A DNA stretch of 6,415 nt from Bacteroidales bacterium. Lineage in GTDB: Bacteria > Bacteroidota > Bacteroidia > Bacteroidales > JAOZVK01. The DNA is taken from NCBI GenBank assembly GCA_029938185.1, contig JAOZVK010000337.1, forward strand, positions 1 to 6,415, written 5' to 3'. A program made the translations under genes and the position numbers. Shown in pieces: positions 1 through 6,323 of the stretch; the stretch's first letter is position 1; each line of letters starts with the position of its first letter. The notes below the pieces were generated by a model. That model had not been told where the DNA came from. It was given only the letters and a program-made list of their open reading frames with translations, and ran no database searches.

Positions 1-67
1 GTTTTGAGCGAAGCGAAAAACCGCAAAGCAAACCACACAAGCCGCTGACAACCAGCACAATGTTAGC
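1..67. repeat. Palindromic border element 1 (right half only, cut by window edge)
   Basis: This is the right half of the hairpin family seen complete at 3378-3479. It begins with a short stem (GTTTT paired with AAAAC) around the shared loop GAGCGAAGCG. A variable arm follows, then CTGACA at 45-50 and the conserved end AATGTTAGC at 59-67. Element 2 has CTGACA and AATGTTAGC at nearly the same spacing (17 versus 16 bases from CTGACA to GTTAGC). The left half lies outside the window and should carry GCTAACGG and a GTGCTGGTT-like block. The element lies 9 bases beyond the histidine kinase stop codon. There is no U-tract that would make it a classical terminator. It may be a recombination site or a dispersed palindromic repeat. 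Confidence 0.75.
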
Positions 68-3000
68 ACCTTTTTTTTATTTTATTATCTGTTTCGCTAT
101 TTTTTCTATTAACTCTTTTTCATTAATTGGTTTTGTTATATAATCAATACAACCCGCATCTAATGATTTTGACCTGTCGTTTTGCATGGCATTTGCTGTT
201 TGTGAAATTATTGGTAAATCAGGACGCATTTTTTTTATTACTTTCGTTGCTTTTAATCCGTCAAGTTTTGGCAATTGAATGTCCATTAATATTATATCAA
301 TTTTTGAATTATTTTTGCATAATTCTATTGCTTGCAAACCATTTTCGGCTTTAATAATAATTGCTTGTGTTGGTTCAAGCATTTCTTCTAATATCAAACA
401 GCTAAATGGTTCATCTTCTACAATTAGTATCGTTTTTCCGATAAATATGGTTTCTGTATTTTCTATGTGTGAATTTTCTTTAATTTCAGGACTAATTACT
501 GCTTTGTATGGTATTGTAAAATAAAATGTTGAGCCTTTATTGAGTTCTGAACTTACCCAAATTTTGCCGTTAAGCAAATCTGCACATGCTTTTGATATTG
601 CAAGACCAAGACCGGTTCCGCCATATTTTCTTGTTGATGTTTCATCTGCTTGTCTGAAACGTTTGAAAATTACAGGTAGGTCTTTTTTTGAAATTCCTAT
701 ACCTGTGTCTTTTACCGAAAACTCAATCATATTATCACTATTAATAGAATATCCTATTTCAATTGAGCCTAACGGGGTAAATTTGACTGCATTTCCAATT
801 ATATTTATCAATATTTGACGTAAGCGTGTTGTATCTGTTTTTATTGTATCAGAACCGTTTGGTAGTCCTTTGTGCAATATTATTTCTAATTGTTCGTTTT
901 TTTGTGCTGCTAAGGAATAGAAAAATTGATATATTTCAAATAAAAATTCATTTAATTTACATTCTGTTTCAATTATTGTCATTTGCCCTGCATCAATTTT
1001 TGAAATATCAACTATATCGTTAATCAAATTTAATAAATGATTTCCGCTATTGTTAATTATATTTACAAATCGTTCTCTTTTTGCAGGGCTTAGTGTTGGT
1101 TTTTTTAAAAAGCCGGCAAAGCCAAGTATTGCGTTCATTGGTGTTCTTATTTCGTGGCTCATGTTGGCAAGAAATGCCGATTTTAAACGGTCACTTTCTT
1201 CGGCTTTTTCTTTTGATATTTTAAGAGCTTCTTCTGCATTTTTACGTTCGGTTATATCTCTCAAAACCATTTGTATTGCATATACTTTATTATTGTTGAT
1301 TAACGGAACAAAAGTATGTTCAACAGGAAAAGGTTTTTTATTTTTTGATTTAAATAAAAATTCAAAATTCCCGCTTTTATGCGTTTTTATGACTTCTGCA
1401 AGTAATTTTAATGCTTGCAGATAATCTTTTTCAACTGCAAAATATTTTAATATATCGTTTTCGATTTCTTCTTCTGGCTTATATCCGCTAAATTTTTCTA
1501 CGGAAGGACTTACGTATAAAAGTTTGCCTGTTGTTGATATTTTAACAACTACGTCTTTCATTATTTCTGTTAATAATCTGTATTTTTCTTTGCTTTCTTT
1601 TAATGCTTTTTCATTTTCTTTTTGGATTGTAATATCTGATACTGTTCCGAGTGAATGTAGCGGATTTCCTGACTTATCATATTTAGTTTTGCATTTTTCG
1701 AGAACGTATTTAATCTTTCCCGATTTTAACAATAACCTATGTTCTATTTCATAAGGTGTTTGGGTTTTTAAGGAATTTGTATATGCTTGGTTAACTTTAT
1801 CTCTGTCGTCTGGATGAATATTATCTAAAAAAGTTTCGTAAGTTGCAGCAAATTCTTGTGGTTTTAAATCAAAAATACGATATATTTCATCAGACCAAGT
1901 TAATTTATTATTTATTATGTCTAATTCCCAGTGTCCGAGTTGTGCTATTTTTTGAGCTTCTTTTAATTTTTCTTTGCTTTCTTTTACTGCTTGTTCTGCA
2001 TTTTTACGTTTGGTAATATCAGTAGCAATTTCAAGTCTTACAAGACTTTCGTCTGTCCATTGAATTGCTTGGTCTCTGCATTGATACCATTGTTTTGTAA
2101 TTGTGTTTTGAAATTCCCAAATGTATGGTTCATTAGGTTTTCCGTTTTTGTTTAATAATTTGTTGTTTGTGCAAAAATCACATGGGTTATCAAGTCCTTG
2201 CAATGTTTTATGGCATTTTTCGCCAACTTTATCGCCCCAGTATTGTTTTGCATATTTATTTAGAAACAAAAGTTTATAAGTCTGCATGTCAGCAACATAA
2301 ACAACTGCATCAATACTGTCCATTGTTGCATGGAAACGTTTATTTTCATTTTCTAACAGCTTTTGTTTTCTATGTTCTTTTAATTTCGTGCTAATTTTTT
2401 CGGCACTTGCTTTTAAATATTCTATTTCTGAGGTTTGCCATTCGTTATCGTTAAGGCAATTATCAAAGCCTATAAAACCCCAAAATTCTTTTTCAATTAT
2501 TATCGGGATAATTAGAATTGCTTTTATTTCTTGCGGTTCTAAAATTTCTCTTTCTATTTGCGGAAAATTAGAAACTTTACCACTTAGTATATCGCCTTTT
2601 TTTAGTATGTTATGGATACGAGGTAGCCAATCAGTGTATGAAAGATTTTGTAATTCTGGATTATTAATTTCGGGTTTTATACCATCGGCTATATATTCGG
2701 CAATTTGGCTTAACAATAATTCGCCTTTTTCGCTTTTATGATTTTTGAAGATATATGTTCTACTTGCATGAGCGGCTTTACCTATTATTTCTGTAAATCT
2801 TTGTATTTGTGTTTTCAGGTCGCCTGTTGATAATATTTCTGTTGCTTTATTTAATGCTACAAGATAGTTTTCTCGCTGTTTAAGTTCTTTTTTATTTTTT
2901 TTCCGTTCTGTAATATTTTCTTTAACACCAAGGAAGTTAATTATGTTATTATTATCGTCTTTTATAGGCGTTATTGTTGCTTGTTCCCAGTAAATTTTTC

Positions 3001-3383
3001 CATTTTTTGTTTTATTGCAAAATTCTCCTTTCCATTTTTTTCCTGCTTTAATGGTTTTCCATAATTGAGAGTAATACTCTTTTTTTTGTTCTCCTGCATT
3101 TAAAAGCCGTGGGGTTTGTCCGGTTACTTCTTTTTGTGAGTAGCCTGTAGTTTTAATGAAATTTTCATTTACATACTCAATATTACCGTCTGTATCGGTT
3201 ATTACAATTATGTTCGCACTTTGCTCTACTGCTTCTGAAATTTTATTATGTTCTATTTCTTTAAAGTCTTCTGCATTGTTTTTATTAAACAGTTTCTTGC
3301 GAAGTTTTTTTATTTCAGTTTCTAATTCTTGATATGTCGGTTTTGTTTTCATATCTAATTTGTTTTGTTGAGTTGGTGCTAAC
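62..3383 (-). mobile_element. Cassette-like unit 1: histidine kinase between two palindromes
   Basis: The unit is bounded by GTTAGCACC (62-70) and its exact reverse complement GGTGCTAAC (3375-3383), which are the facing ends of elements 1 and 2. The kinase fills almost all of it, with 6 bases between GTTAGCACC and the stop codon and 22 bases between the start codon and GGTGCTAAC. Compact single-gene units between palindromic sites are typical of integron cassettes, but the core does not fit the canonical RYYYAAC/GTTRRRY pattern and no integrase is in view. At 3.3 kb it would be a very large cassette. The boundaries are read from the sequence; mobility is inferred. Confidence 0.3.
77..3352 (-). 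CDS. Soluble hybrid histidine kinase, PAS-GAF-PAS-PAS-PAS-HisKA-HATPase-REC
   Basis: This is a 1091-residue sensor kinase that should autophosphorylate on His and pass the phosphate to its own receiver. Domains, in approximate residues: coiled coil 5-35, PAS 38-150, GAF 165-325, PAS with a Cys-rich insert 337-447, PAS_3-like 468-575, PAS 590-702, HisKA 720-790, HATPase_c 835-950, receiver 973-1088. Visible motifs are the H box FLANMSHEIRTPMN (H733), N box NIIGNAVKF (N854), G1 DTGIGI (882-887), F box FKRFRQAD, G2 GGTGLGL (911-917), receiver acidic residues E979/D980/E981, phosphoacceptor D1024, T1052 and K1074. There are no membrane segments or signal peptide, so it is cytoplasmic. It has no HPt or DNA-binding output and needs an outside partner. 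I chose the ATG at 3352 (MKTKPTYQ). The frame stays open to a TTG at 3472, but those 40 codons run through palindrome 2 and read as low-complexity non-domain sequence. The ligands of the PAS and GAF domains are unknown. Confidence 0.95.
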   Translation of the reverse strand: MKTKPTYQELETEIKKLRKKLFNKNNAEDFKEIEHNKISEAVEQSANIIVITDTDGNIEYVNENFIKTTGYSQKEVTGQTPRLLNAGEQKKEYYSQLWKTIKAGKKWKGEFCNKTKNGKIYWEQATITPIKDDNNNIINFLGVKENITERKKNKKELKQRENYLVALNKATEILSTGDLKTQIQRFTEIIGKAAHASRTYIFKNHKSEKGELLLSQIAEYIADGIKPEINNPELQNLSYTDWLPRIHNILKKGDILSGKVSNFPQIEREILEPQEIKAILIIPIIIEKEFWGFIGFDNCLNDNEWQTSEIEYLKASAEKISTKLKEHRKQKLLENENKRFHATMDSIDAVVYVADMQTYKLLFLNKYAKQYWGDKVGEKCHKTLQGLDNPCDFCTNNKLLNKNGKPNEPYIWEFQNTITKQWYQCRDQAIQWTDESLVRLEIATDITKRKNAEQAVKESKEKLKEAQKIAQLGHWELDIINNKLTWSDEIYRIFDLKPQEFAATYETFLDNIHPDDRDKVNQAYTNSLKTQTPYEIEHRLLLKSGKIKYVLEKCKTKYDKSGNPLHSLGTVSDITIQKENEKALKESKEKYRLLTEIMKDVVVKISTTGKLLYVSPSVEKFSGYKPEEEIENDILKYFAVEKDYLQALKLLAEVIKTHKSGNFEFLFKSKNKKPFPVEHTFVPLINNNKVYAIQMVLRDITERKNAEEALKISKEKAEESDRLKSAFLANMSHEIRTPMNAILGFAGFLKKPTLSPAKRERFVNIINNSGNHLLNLINDIVDISKIDAGQMTIIETECKLNEFLFEIYQFFYSLAAQKNEQLEIILHKGLPNGSDTIKTDTTRLRQILINIIGNAVKFTPLGSIEIGYSINSDNMIEFSVKDTGIGISKKDLPVIFKRFRQADETSTRKYGGTGLGLAISKACADLLNGKIWVSSELNKGSTFYFTIPYKAVISPEIKENSHIENTETIFIGKTILIVEDEPFSCLILEEMLEPTQAIIIKAENGLQAIELCKNNSKIDIILMDIQLPKLDGLKATKVIKKMRPDLPIISQTANAMQNDRSKSLDAGCIDYITKPINEKELIEKIAKQIIK

Positions 3384-3479
3384 GGATATGGCTTGGTGGC
3401 GGGCATTTTTTGCTTGTTTTTTACGAGCGTAGCGAAGTAAAAACAAGCAAAAAATGACTGACACCAAGCCAATGTTAGC
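3378..3479. repeat. Palindromic border element 2 (complete, 102 bp)
   Basis: This is a complete imperfect hairpin. Outer arms are GCTAAC (3378-3383) and GTTAGC (3474-3479). Middle arms GGCTTGGTG (3390-3398) and CACCAAGCC (3462-3470) match perfectly. A 6x6 internal loop separates them from the long inner arms at 3405-3424 and 3437-3455, which pair throughout apart from one extra T on the left. The apical loop is GAGCGTAGCGAA (3425-3436). The two sides of the outer internal loop differ in length (6 bases left, 3 right), which makes the site asymmetric, as in sites recognised by a structure-specific recombinase. Flanking GGT occurs on both sides (3375-3377 and 3480-3482). It sits 25 bases upstream of the kinase start, so it would be in the kinase leader if transcription enters from the right. 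Confidence 0.9.
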
Positions 3480-3481
3480 GG

Positions 3482-3599
3482 TTTTATTTCTTTTATTTCT
3501 TTAATCGTCTTATTAATGTTTTTACAATATCTTTTATTCTATTATCAATCAATCATTTACAGTAATCATTGTGTTGCTTTTTATTTCTTTTATTTCTTT
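3482..3599. repeat. 21-bp direct repeat pair in the spacer after the ATPase gene
   Basis: Two identical 21-base copies lie at 3482-3502 and 3579-3599, starts 97 bases apart. Each is built from two TTTTATTTC-like units followed by TTT. One copy abuts palindrome 2 and the other ends 4 bases short of the ATPase gene stop codon. The 76 bases between them are AT-rich and hold no gene, convincing promoter or terminator. The simple composition means slippage or chance in AT-rich DNA cannot be excluded, but the length and exact identity are notable. Confidence 0.7.
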
Positions 3600-3603
3600 G
3601 AGC

Positions 3604-5133
3604 TTAGTTAGTCAATACCCAAATTGATTTTTTTCGTGAACCTGAAATGTTCTTTATTTTTCCGTCTTTTGATAATTTGTAGAGTAAATTTTTAACTTTA
3701 TCTTGTTTTTGCTTATCTGTTAATGAATTGTCAAAAATATCATACATTATTGCATTTATCCCCTCTCTATCAGTTCGTTTGAGTTTTTTGATAAAGTGAA
3801 TAATCATGTATTTGTAATCGTTTTCAGTTATTGGATAATTTTTCTGGATTTTATCAAGTATAAATACTGTTCCTAAATCAATTTCAGGTTTTTCTATCAA
3901 TTTGTTAGTATATTCTCTGTCAATAATATTTCCGTAAATTGTTAATTCCACGTTATCAGCTAATGAGTAATCGGGTAGAGGGAAATATCTTTGTTTTTGT
4001 ATGACAAACATTCTTTTTATTCCTGAACCAACGCTTTCAATCATTCCTATATTTACCATTGCATTTATGAGGAAAAAATTTCTGTATTTATGTGGTGTAT
4101 AGTCATTTAAAATATAATCTTCAATTGTTCCCTGAAAAAAGGTTCCTACATTAAAGAATTTTACTTCATCAGATTTCTCGGTTACAATTATTCTGCTTTC
4201 AGAACTATAATCTTGATGAGCAATACAATTATTTATAGCTTCTCTGACAATCCATGTATCATATTTCGTTTTTTCAATTGGAATTACACTCTTATCTGAC
4301 AATATTTTAATTTTTTCGTTGCTCAACTTATTTAAGACAGTATCAACAGCAAGAAAAAAAGGTGGTTCAAATATTTCTGAATGTTTTTTTAAACCGTGTT
4401 CATCAATGAATACCCAAACTATCAATAGGTTATTATTGATAAATCGTTTAGTTTCTGATTTTCCAAGAAGTATTACGGCAGTATTTGTAATTTTTCCGCC
4501 TACTGTTATTTTGGCTTTATTTAGAAATGTTTCTATCGACCAATTATCAATGTCTTTATAAAATGGTTTATTTTCACTTCGTTGTTTGAAACTTGATTTT
4601 GCTTTTTTTATTGCATCACTGTCTAAATCTTCTATTGAGAGTGTTTCAATTATTTGCTCTGACCAATCAGAAGAACTACTCCAAATTTTCCGTTCTTTTT
4701 CGGGAAAAGTCTTTAATCTCGTTTTATTACTATCAACTCGTATATATTCAATTCCCTTAAAACTAACTGGTTGTAATTTTGTTGTCGCAATTTTTATCAA
4801 TGTTATTTTAATTCCTTTTTTGTATTCAAATTCGTGAATTGAGAAGTCAATTTTTGGATTTATATTTATATTCAACCAAAATTCAAGTTCAACATTGCCT
4901 TCTTTTCTGTTTTTTAGCTTAATTGATGTTCCTACAATTTTATGAGTTTTATCGTTAATTCCCCAAATTAAATATCCAAAAGGTTGATTTGTAAGGCAGG
5001 CACTATTTGATAATGCAGAAATATATTCGCCAATGTCTGAATTTGAAAGGCTTTTGTTTTCTTTAAACTCAAACCACTCTTCTTCTTTTGACTTACTGGC
5101 AAGTTCAGTTACTATTTTTGCTAATTCATTCAT
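3604..5133 (-). CDS. AlbA_2 (Schlafen-type) domain protein with divergent GHKL ATPase domain and C-terminal winged helix
   Basis: This 509-residue protein belongs to the COG2865-like group, often annotated as ATP-binding or RNA-binding-domain protein or predicted transcriptional regulator. The N-terminal AlbA_2 domain (about 15-145) shows EWFEFKEN (E22, K24), SALSNSACLTNQPFGYLIWGIND and the closing strand EYIRVDSNKTRL. A linker (150-285) leads to a HATPase_c_4-like domain (about 290-400) with the N-box-like REAINNCIAHQDY (E298, N302, H306, D308) and the glycine motif ESVGSGIKRM (366-375). Residues about 425-509 look like a winged helix, ending in a basic wing (GKIKNISGSRKKSIWVL). Length and order are normal for the family. 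The biochemical role is poorly defined: members have been proposed as regulators, and AlbA_2 is related to the Schlafen nuclease core. The gene starts 3 nt after the nuclease gene (TAA-aat-ATG in sense), so the two are almost certainly cotranscribed and probably translationally coupled. No membrane segment is present. Confidence 0.88.
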   Translation of the reverse strand: MNELAKIVTELASKSKEEEWFEFKENKSLSNSDIGEYISALSNSACLTNQPFGYLIWGINDKTHKIVGTSIKLKNRKEGNVELEFWLNININPKIDFSIHEFEYKKGIKITLIKIATTKLQPVSFKGIEYIRVDSNKTRLKTFPEKERKIWSSSSDWSEQIIETLSIEDLDSDAIKKAKSSFKQRSENKPFYKDIDNWSIETFLNKAKITVGGKITNTAVILLGKSETKRFINNNLLIVWVFIDEHGLKKHSEIFEPPFFLAVDTVLNKLSNEKIKILSDKSVIPIEKTKYDTWIVREAINNCIAHQDYSSESRIIVTEKSDEVKFFNVGTFFQGTIEDYILNDYTPHKYRNFFLINAMVNIGMIESVGSGIKRMFVIQKQRYFPLPDYSLADNVELTIYGNIIDREYTNKLIEKPEIDLGTVFILDKIQKNYPITENDYKYMIIHFIKKLKRTDREGINAIMYDIFDNSLTDKQKQDKVKNLLYKLSKDGKIKNISGSRKKSIWVLTN

Positions 5134-5136
5134 ATT

Positions 5137-6264
5137 TTATAAATTATCTTCTAATTTGTTGAATAATTGAAGAATGTGATTTTCTTTAATTTTTCGCACA
5201 ATATACTGACTTAAATTTTCAATTTCATCAGATTTGGGTTTACAATTAGGAATATGTGCAAAATGAGCATAATTTTTATTTGTTGTTTTGAAACTAATAT
5301 TTAATGTCCCTTCTAAATCTCTTGCTATTTCATCATATTTCACCTGAATTTTTTTTACTGATTTATGTTGAAGTTCTATTATTATGTAAAGTTCTCCTTT
5401 TTCTTTTAAAAGCTCTTCAAAAACAACAGTTATTACTAAGTTTTTGTCTTTTTTTGACCTGTAATAGCGTAATCTCTTTTGATTATATTTATGACGACTG
5501 ACTTTATCTAACGATAGTTTTTTATCCAATAAATCACAAGCACGTTCAACTTCATTAATAATATGATTTCTTAGTGCAAATTTTAAATCTACTACTTGAT
5601 TAATTTTCGAAACATTATTTTTATAAAATTCAATTTCTTCTTTTTTCATTTTATTTGTGAGATTTTTAATGTTTTGATATAAATCTTTGAGAAAAACAAT
5701 AAATTTGGGACTTGCTTCTTTCTCATAATCTGATATACGCTTAAATATTTCATTTAACCATTCTATGTGGGTGATGTTTATGTAATTTTTATTATTTGAG
5801 TTTTGTTGCCATAATGTCAAAATAATTCCAATTTTCTTTTCATCAGATACTTTTTGGAATATTTTAGAGTTCCAATACGTTGTCAATGGATTGTTAAGTT
5901 CGTGGTATATTTTGCTTTCAATTATTATAGCATTTTCATTGTCTGTTATTAATAAATCTATACGTTTTCGTCCCTCCGTTCCTTTTTCTCTTTCGATTTC
6001 AAAATCATTTGAAAAACTGATTTGCTTTTGTAAATTGTTTACTTTAATCTTTTTTTCAATCAAGTGCAAGAGACTTGAAATAAAAAGGTCATCTAATTGA
6101 TGTTTTTCATGAGGATTAAGAAAAAAAGCATAAATATTTGAAATAACATTTTCGTAATGTGGTTGTCTCGCTATTTCAAGAAATGTTATTTCGTTTTTTT
6201 TGATTGCAGGAATATTATTTTCCTCAAAAAAAATGGTTAATTCATTTATATAATTGTATGACAT
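5137..6264 (-). CDS. PD-(D/E)XK nuclease-superfamily protein (PDDEXK_4-like)
   Basis: This 375-residue protein has the nuclease fold signature near its N-terminus. It starts with a helical segment containing HYENVISNIYAFFLNP (E38), typical of the PDDEXK_4 group. The catalytic strands follow: RKRIDLLITDNENAIIIESKI, with D103, E116 and K118 forming the D-(x)12-E-S-K motif. The segment IGIILTLW (145-152) resembles the following core strand. Residues about 205-240 are helical and charged, possibly coiled coil, and the C-terminal part (245-375) is an unrecognised alpha/beta region. The active site appears intact, so DNA (or RNA) cleavage is plausible, but the substrate is unknown. It is the first gene of the pair; its stop codon lies 3 nt before the ATPase start. 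The ATG at 6264 is the natural start, after an AT-rich leader with no clear Shine-Dalgarno site. Proteins of this group are frequently seen in defence islands; that role here is inferred. Confidence 0.85.
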   Translation of the reverse strand: MSYNYINELTIFFEENNIPAIKKNEITFLEIARQPHYENVISNIYAFFLNPHEKHQLDDLFISSLLHLIEKKIKVNNLQKQISFSNDFEIEREKGTEGRKRIDLLITDNENAIIIESKIYHELNNPLTTYWNSKIFQKVSDEKKIGIILTLWQQNSNNKNYINITHIEWLNEIFKRISDYEKEASPKFIVFLKDLYQNIKNLTNKMKKEEIEFYKNNVSKINQVVDLKFALRNHIINEVERACDLLDKKLSLDKVSRHKYNQKRLRYYRSKKDKNLVITVVFEELLKEKGELYIIIELQHKSVKKIQVKYDEIARDLEGTLNISFKTTNKNYAHFAHIPNCKPKSDEIENLSQYIVRKIKENHILQLFNKLEDNL

Positions 6265-6298
6265 ATTATTTTATAAAGATTTTTAAGTTCATCTTTTT

Positions 6299-6323
6299 GT
6301 TAGTTTTGGTAATTACCGCTAAC
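6299..6323. promoter_or_regulatory. Quasi-palindrome in the leader of the nuclease operon
   Basis: GTTAG (6299-6303) and CTAAC (6319-6323) flank a perfect 10-bp palindrome GGTAATTACC (6308-6317). The right side overlaps the GCTAAC end of element 3. It lies 35-59 bases upstream of the nuclease start codon, where an operator or a recombination-site accessory repeat would sit. A 10-bp palindrome is expected a few times by chance in a window this size, so the call is weak. Confidence 0.25.

Larger units (their letters stand above)
3474..6323 (-). mobile_element. Cassette-like unit 2: nuclease/ATPase pair between two palindromes
   Basis: The facing ends of elements 2 and 3 are GTTAGCGGT (3474-3482) and its exact reverse complement ACCGCTAAC (6315-6323). 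They enclose the two-gene operon, with a 51-base leader between the start codon and ACCGCTAAC and about 121 bases between GTTAGCGGT and the second stop codon. As with unit 1, the bases just outside the hexamer match across the gene unit. That is expected if the unit once closed into a circle or moved as a unit, but a 3-bp duplication around each palindrome can also explain it. No recombinase lies in the window. Confidence 0.3.

Noticed and set aside
1..67. Rho-independent terminator after the kinase
   Set aside because: The hairpin is long and interrupted, and no U-run follows it in the sense direction; the run of A after the stop codon is on the wrong side and of the wrong base.
127..2741. 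Plus-strand open frames opposite the kinase
   Set aside because: They lie entirely antisense to well-supported PAS, GAF, kinase and receiver domains, and their Leu/Phe/Ser-rich products look like the mirror of Lys/Asn/Glu-rich coding sequence.
3378..3479. Canonical integron attC site
   Set aside because: The ends are GCTAAC/GTTAGC, and the bases next to the AAC and GTT cores do not fit RYYYAAC/GTTRRRY (G where a pyrimidine is expected, C where a purine is expected). No integrase gene is in the window. It is kept as attC-like only in architecture.
3503..3578. Sigma-70-like promoter for the kinase in the spacer
   Set aside because: On the minus strand TTGATT and TATTGT occur 17 bases apart, but each matches the consensus at only four of six positions, and the Bacteroidota TAnnTTTG element is absent. 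In such AT-rich DNA this is not convincing.
4319..6100. Plus-strand open frames opposite the ATPase and nuclease genes
   Set aside because: They have no recognisable domains, are hydrophobic by antisense composition, and fully overlap conserved genes.
3604..6264. Restriction-modification system
   Set aside because: A nuclease fold is present, but no methyltransferase motifs or specificity subunit are seen in either gene.
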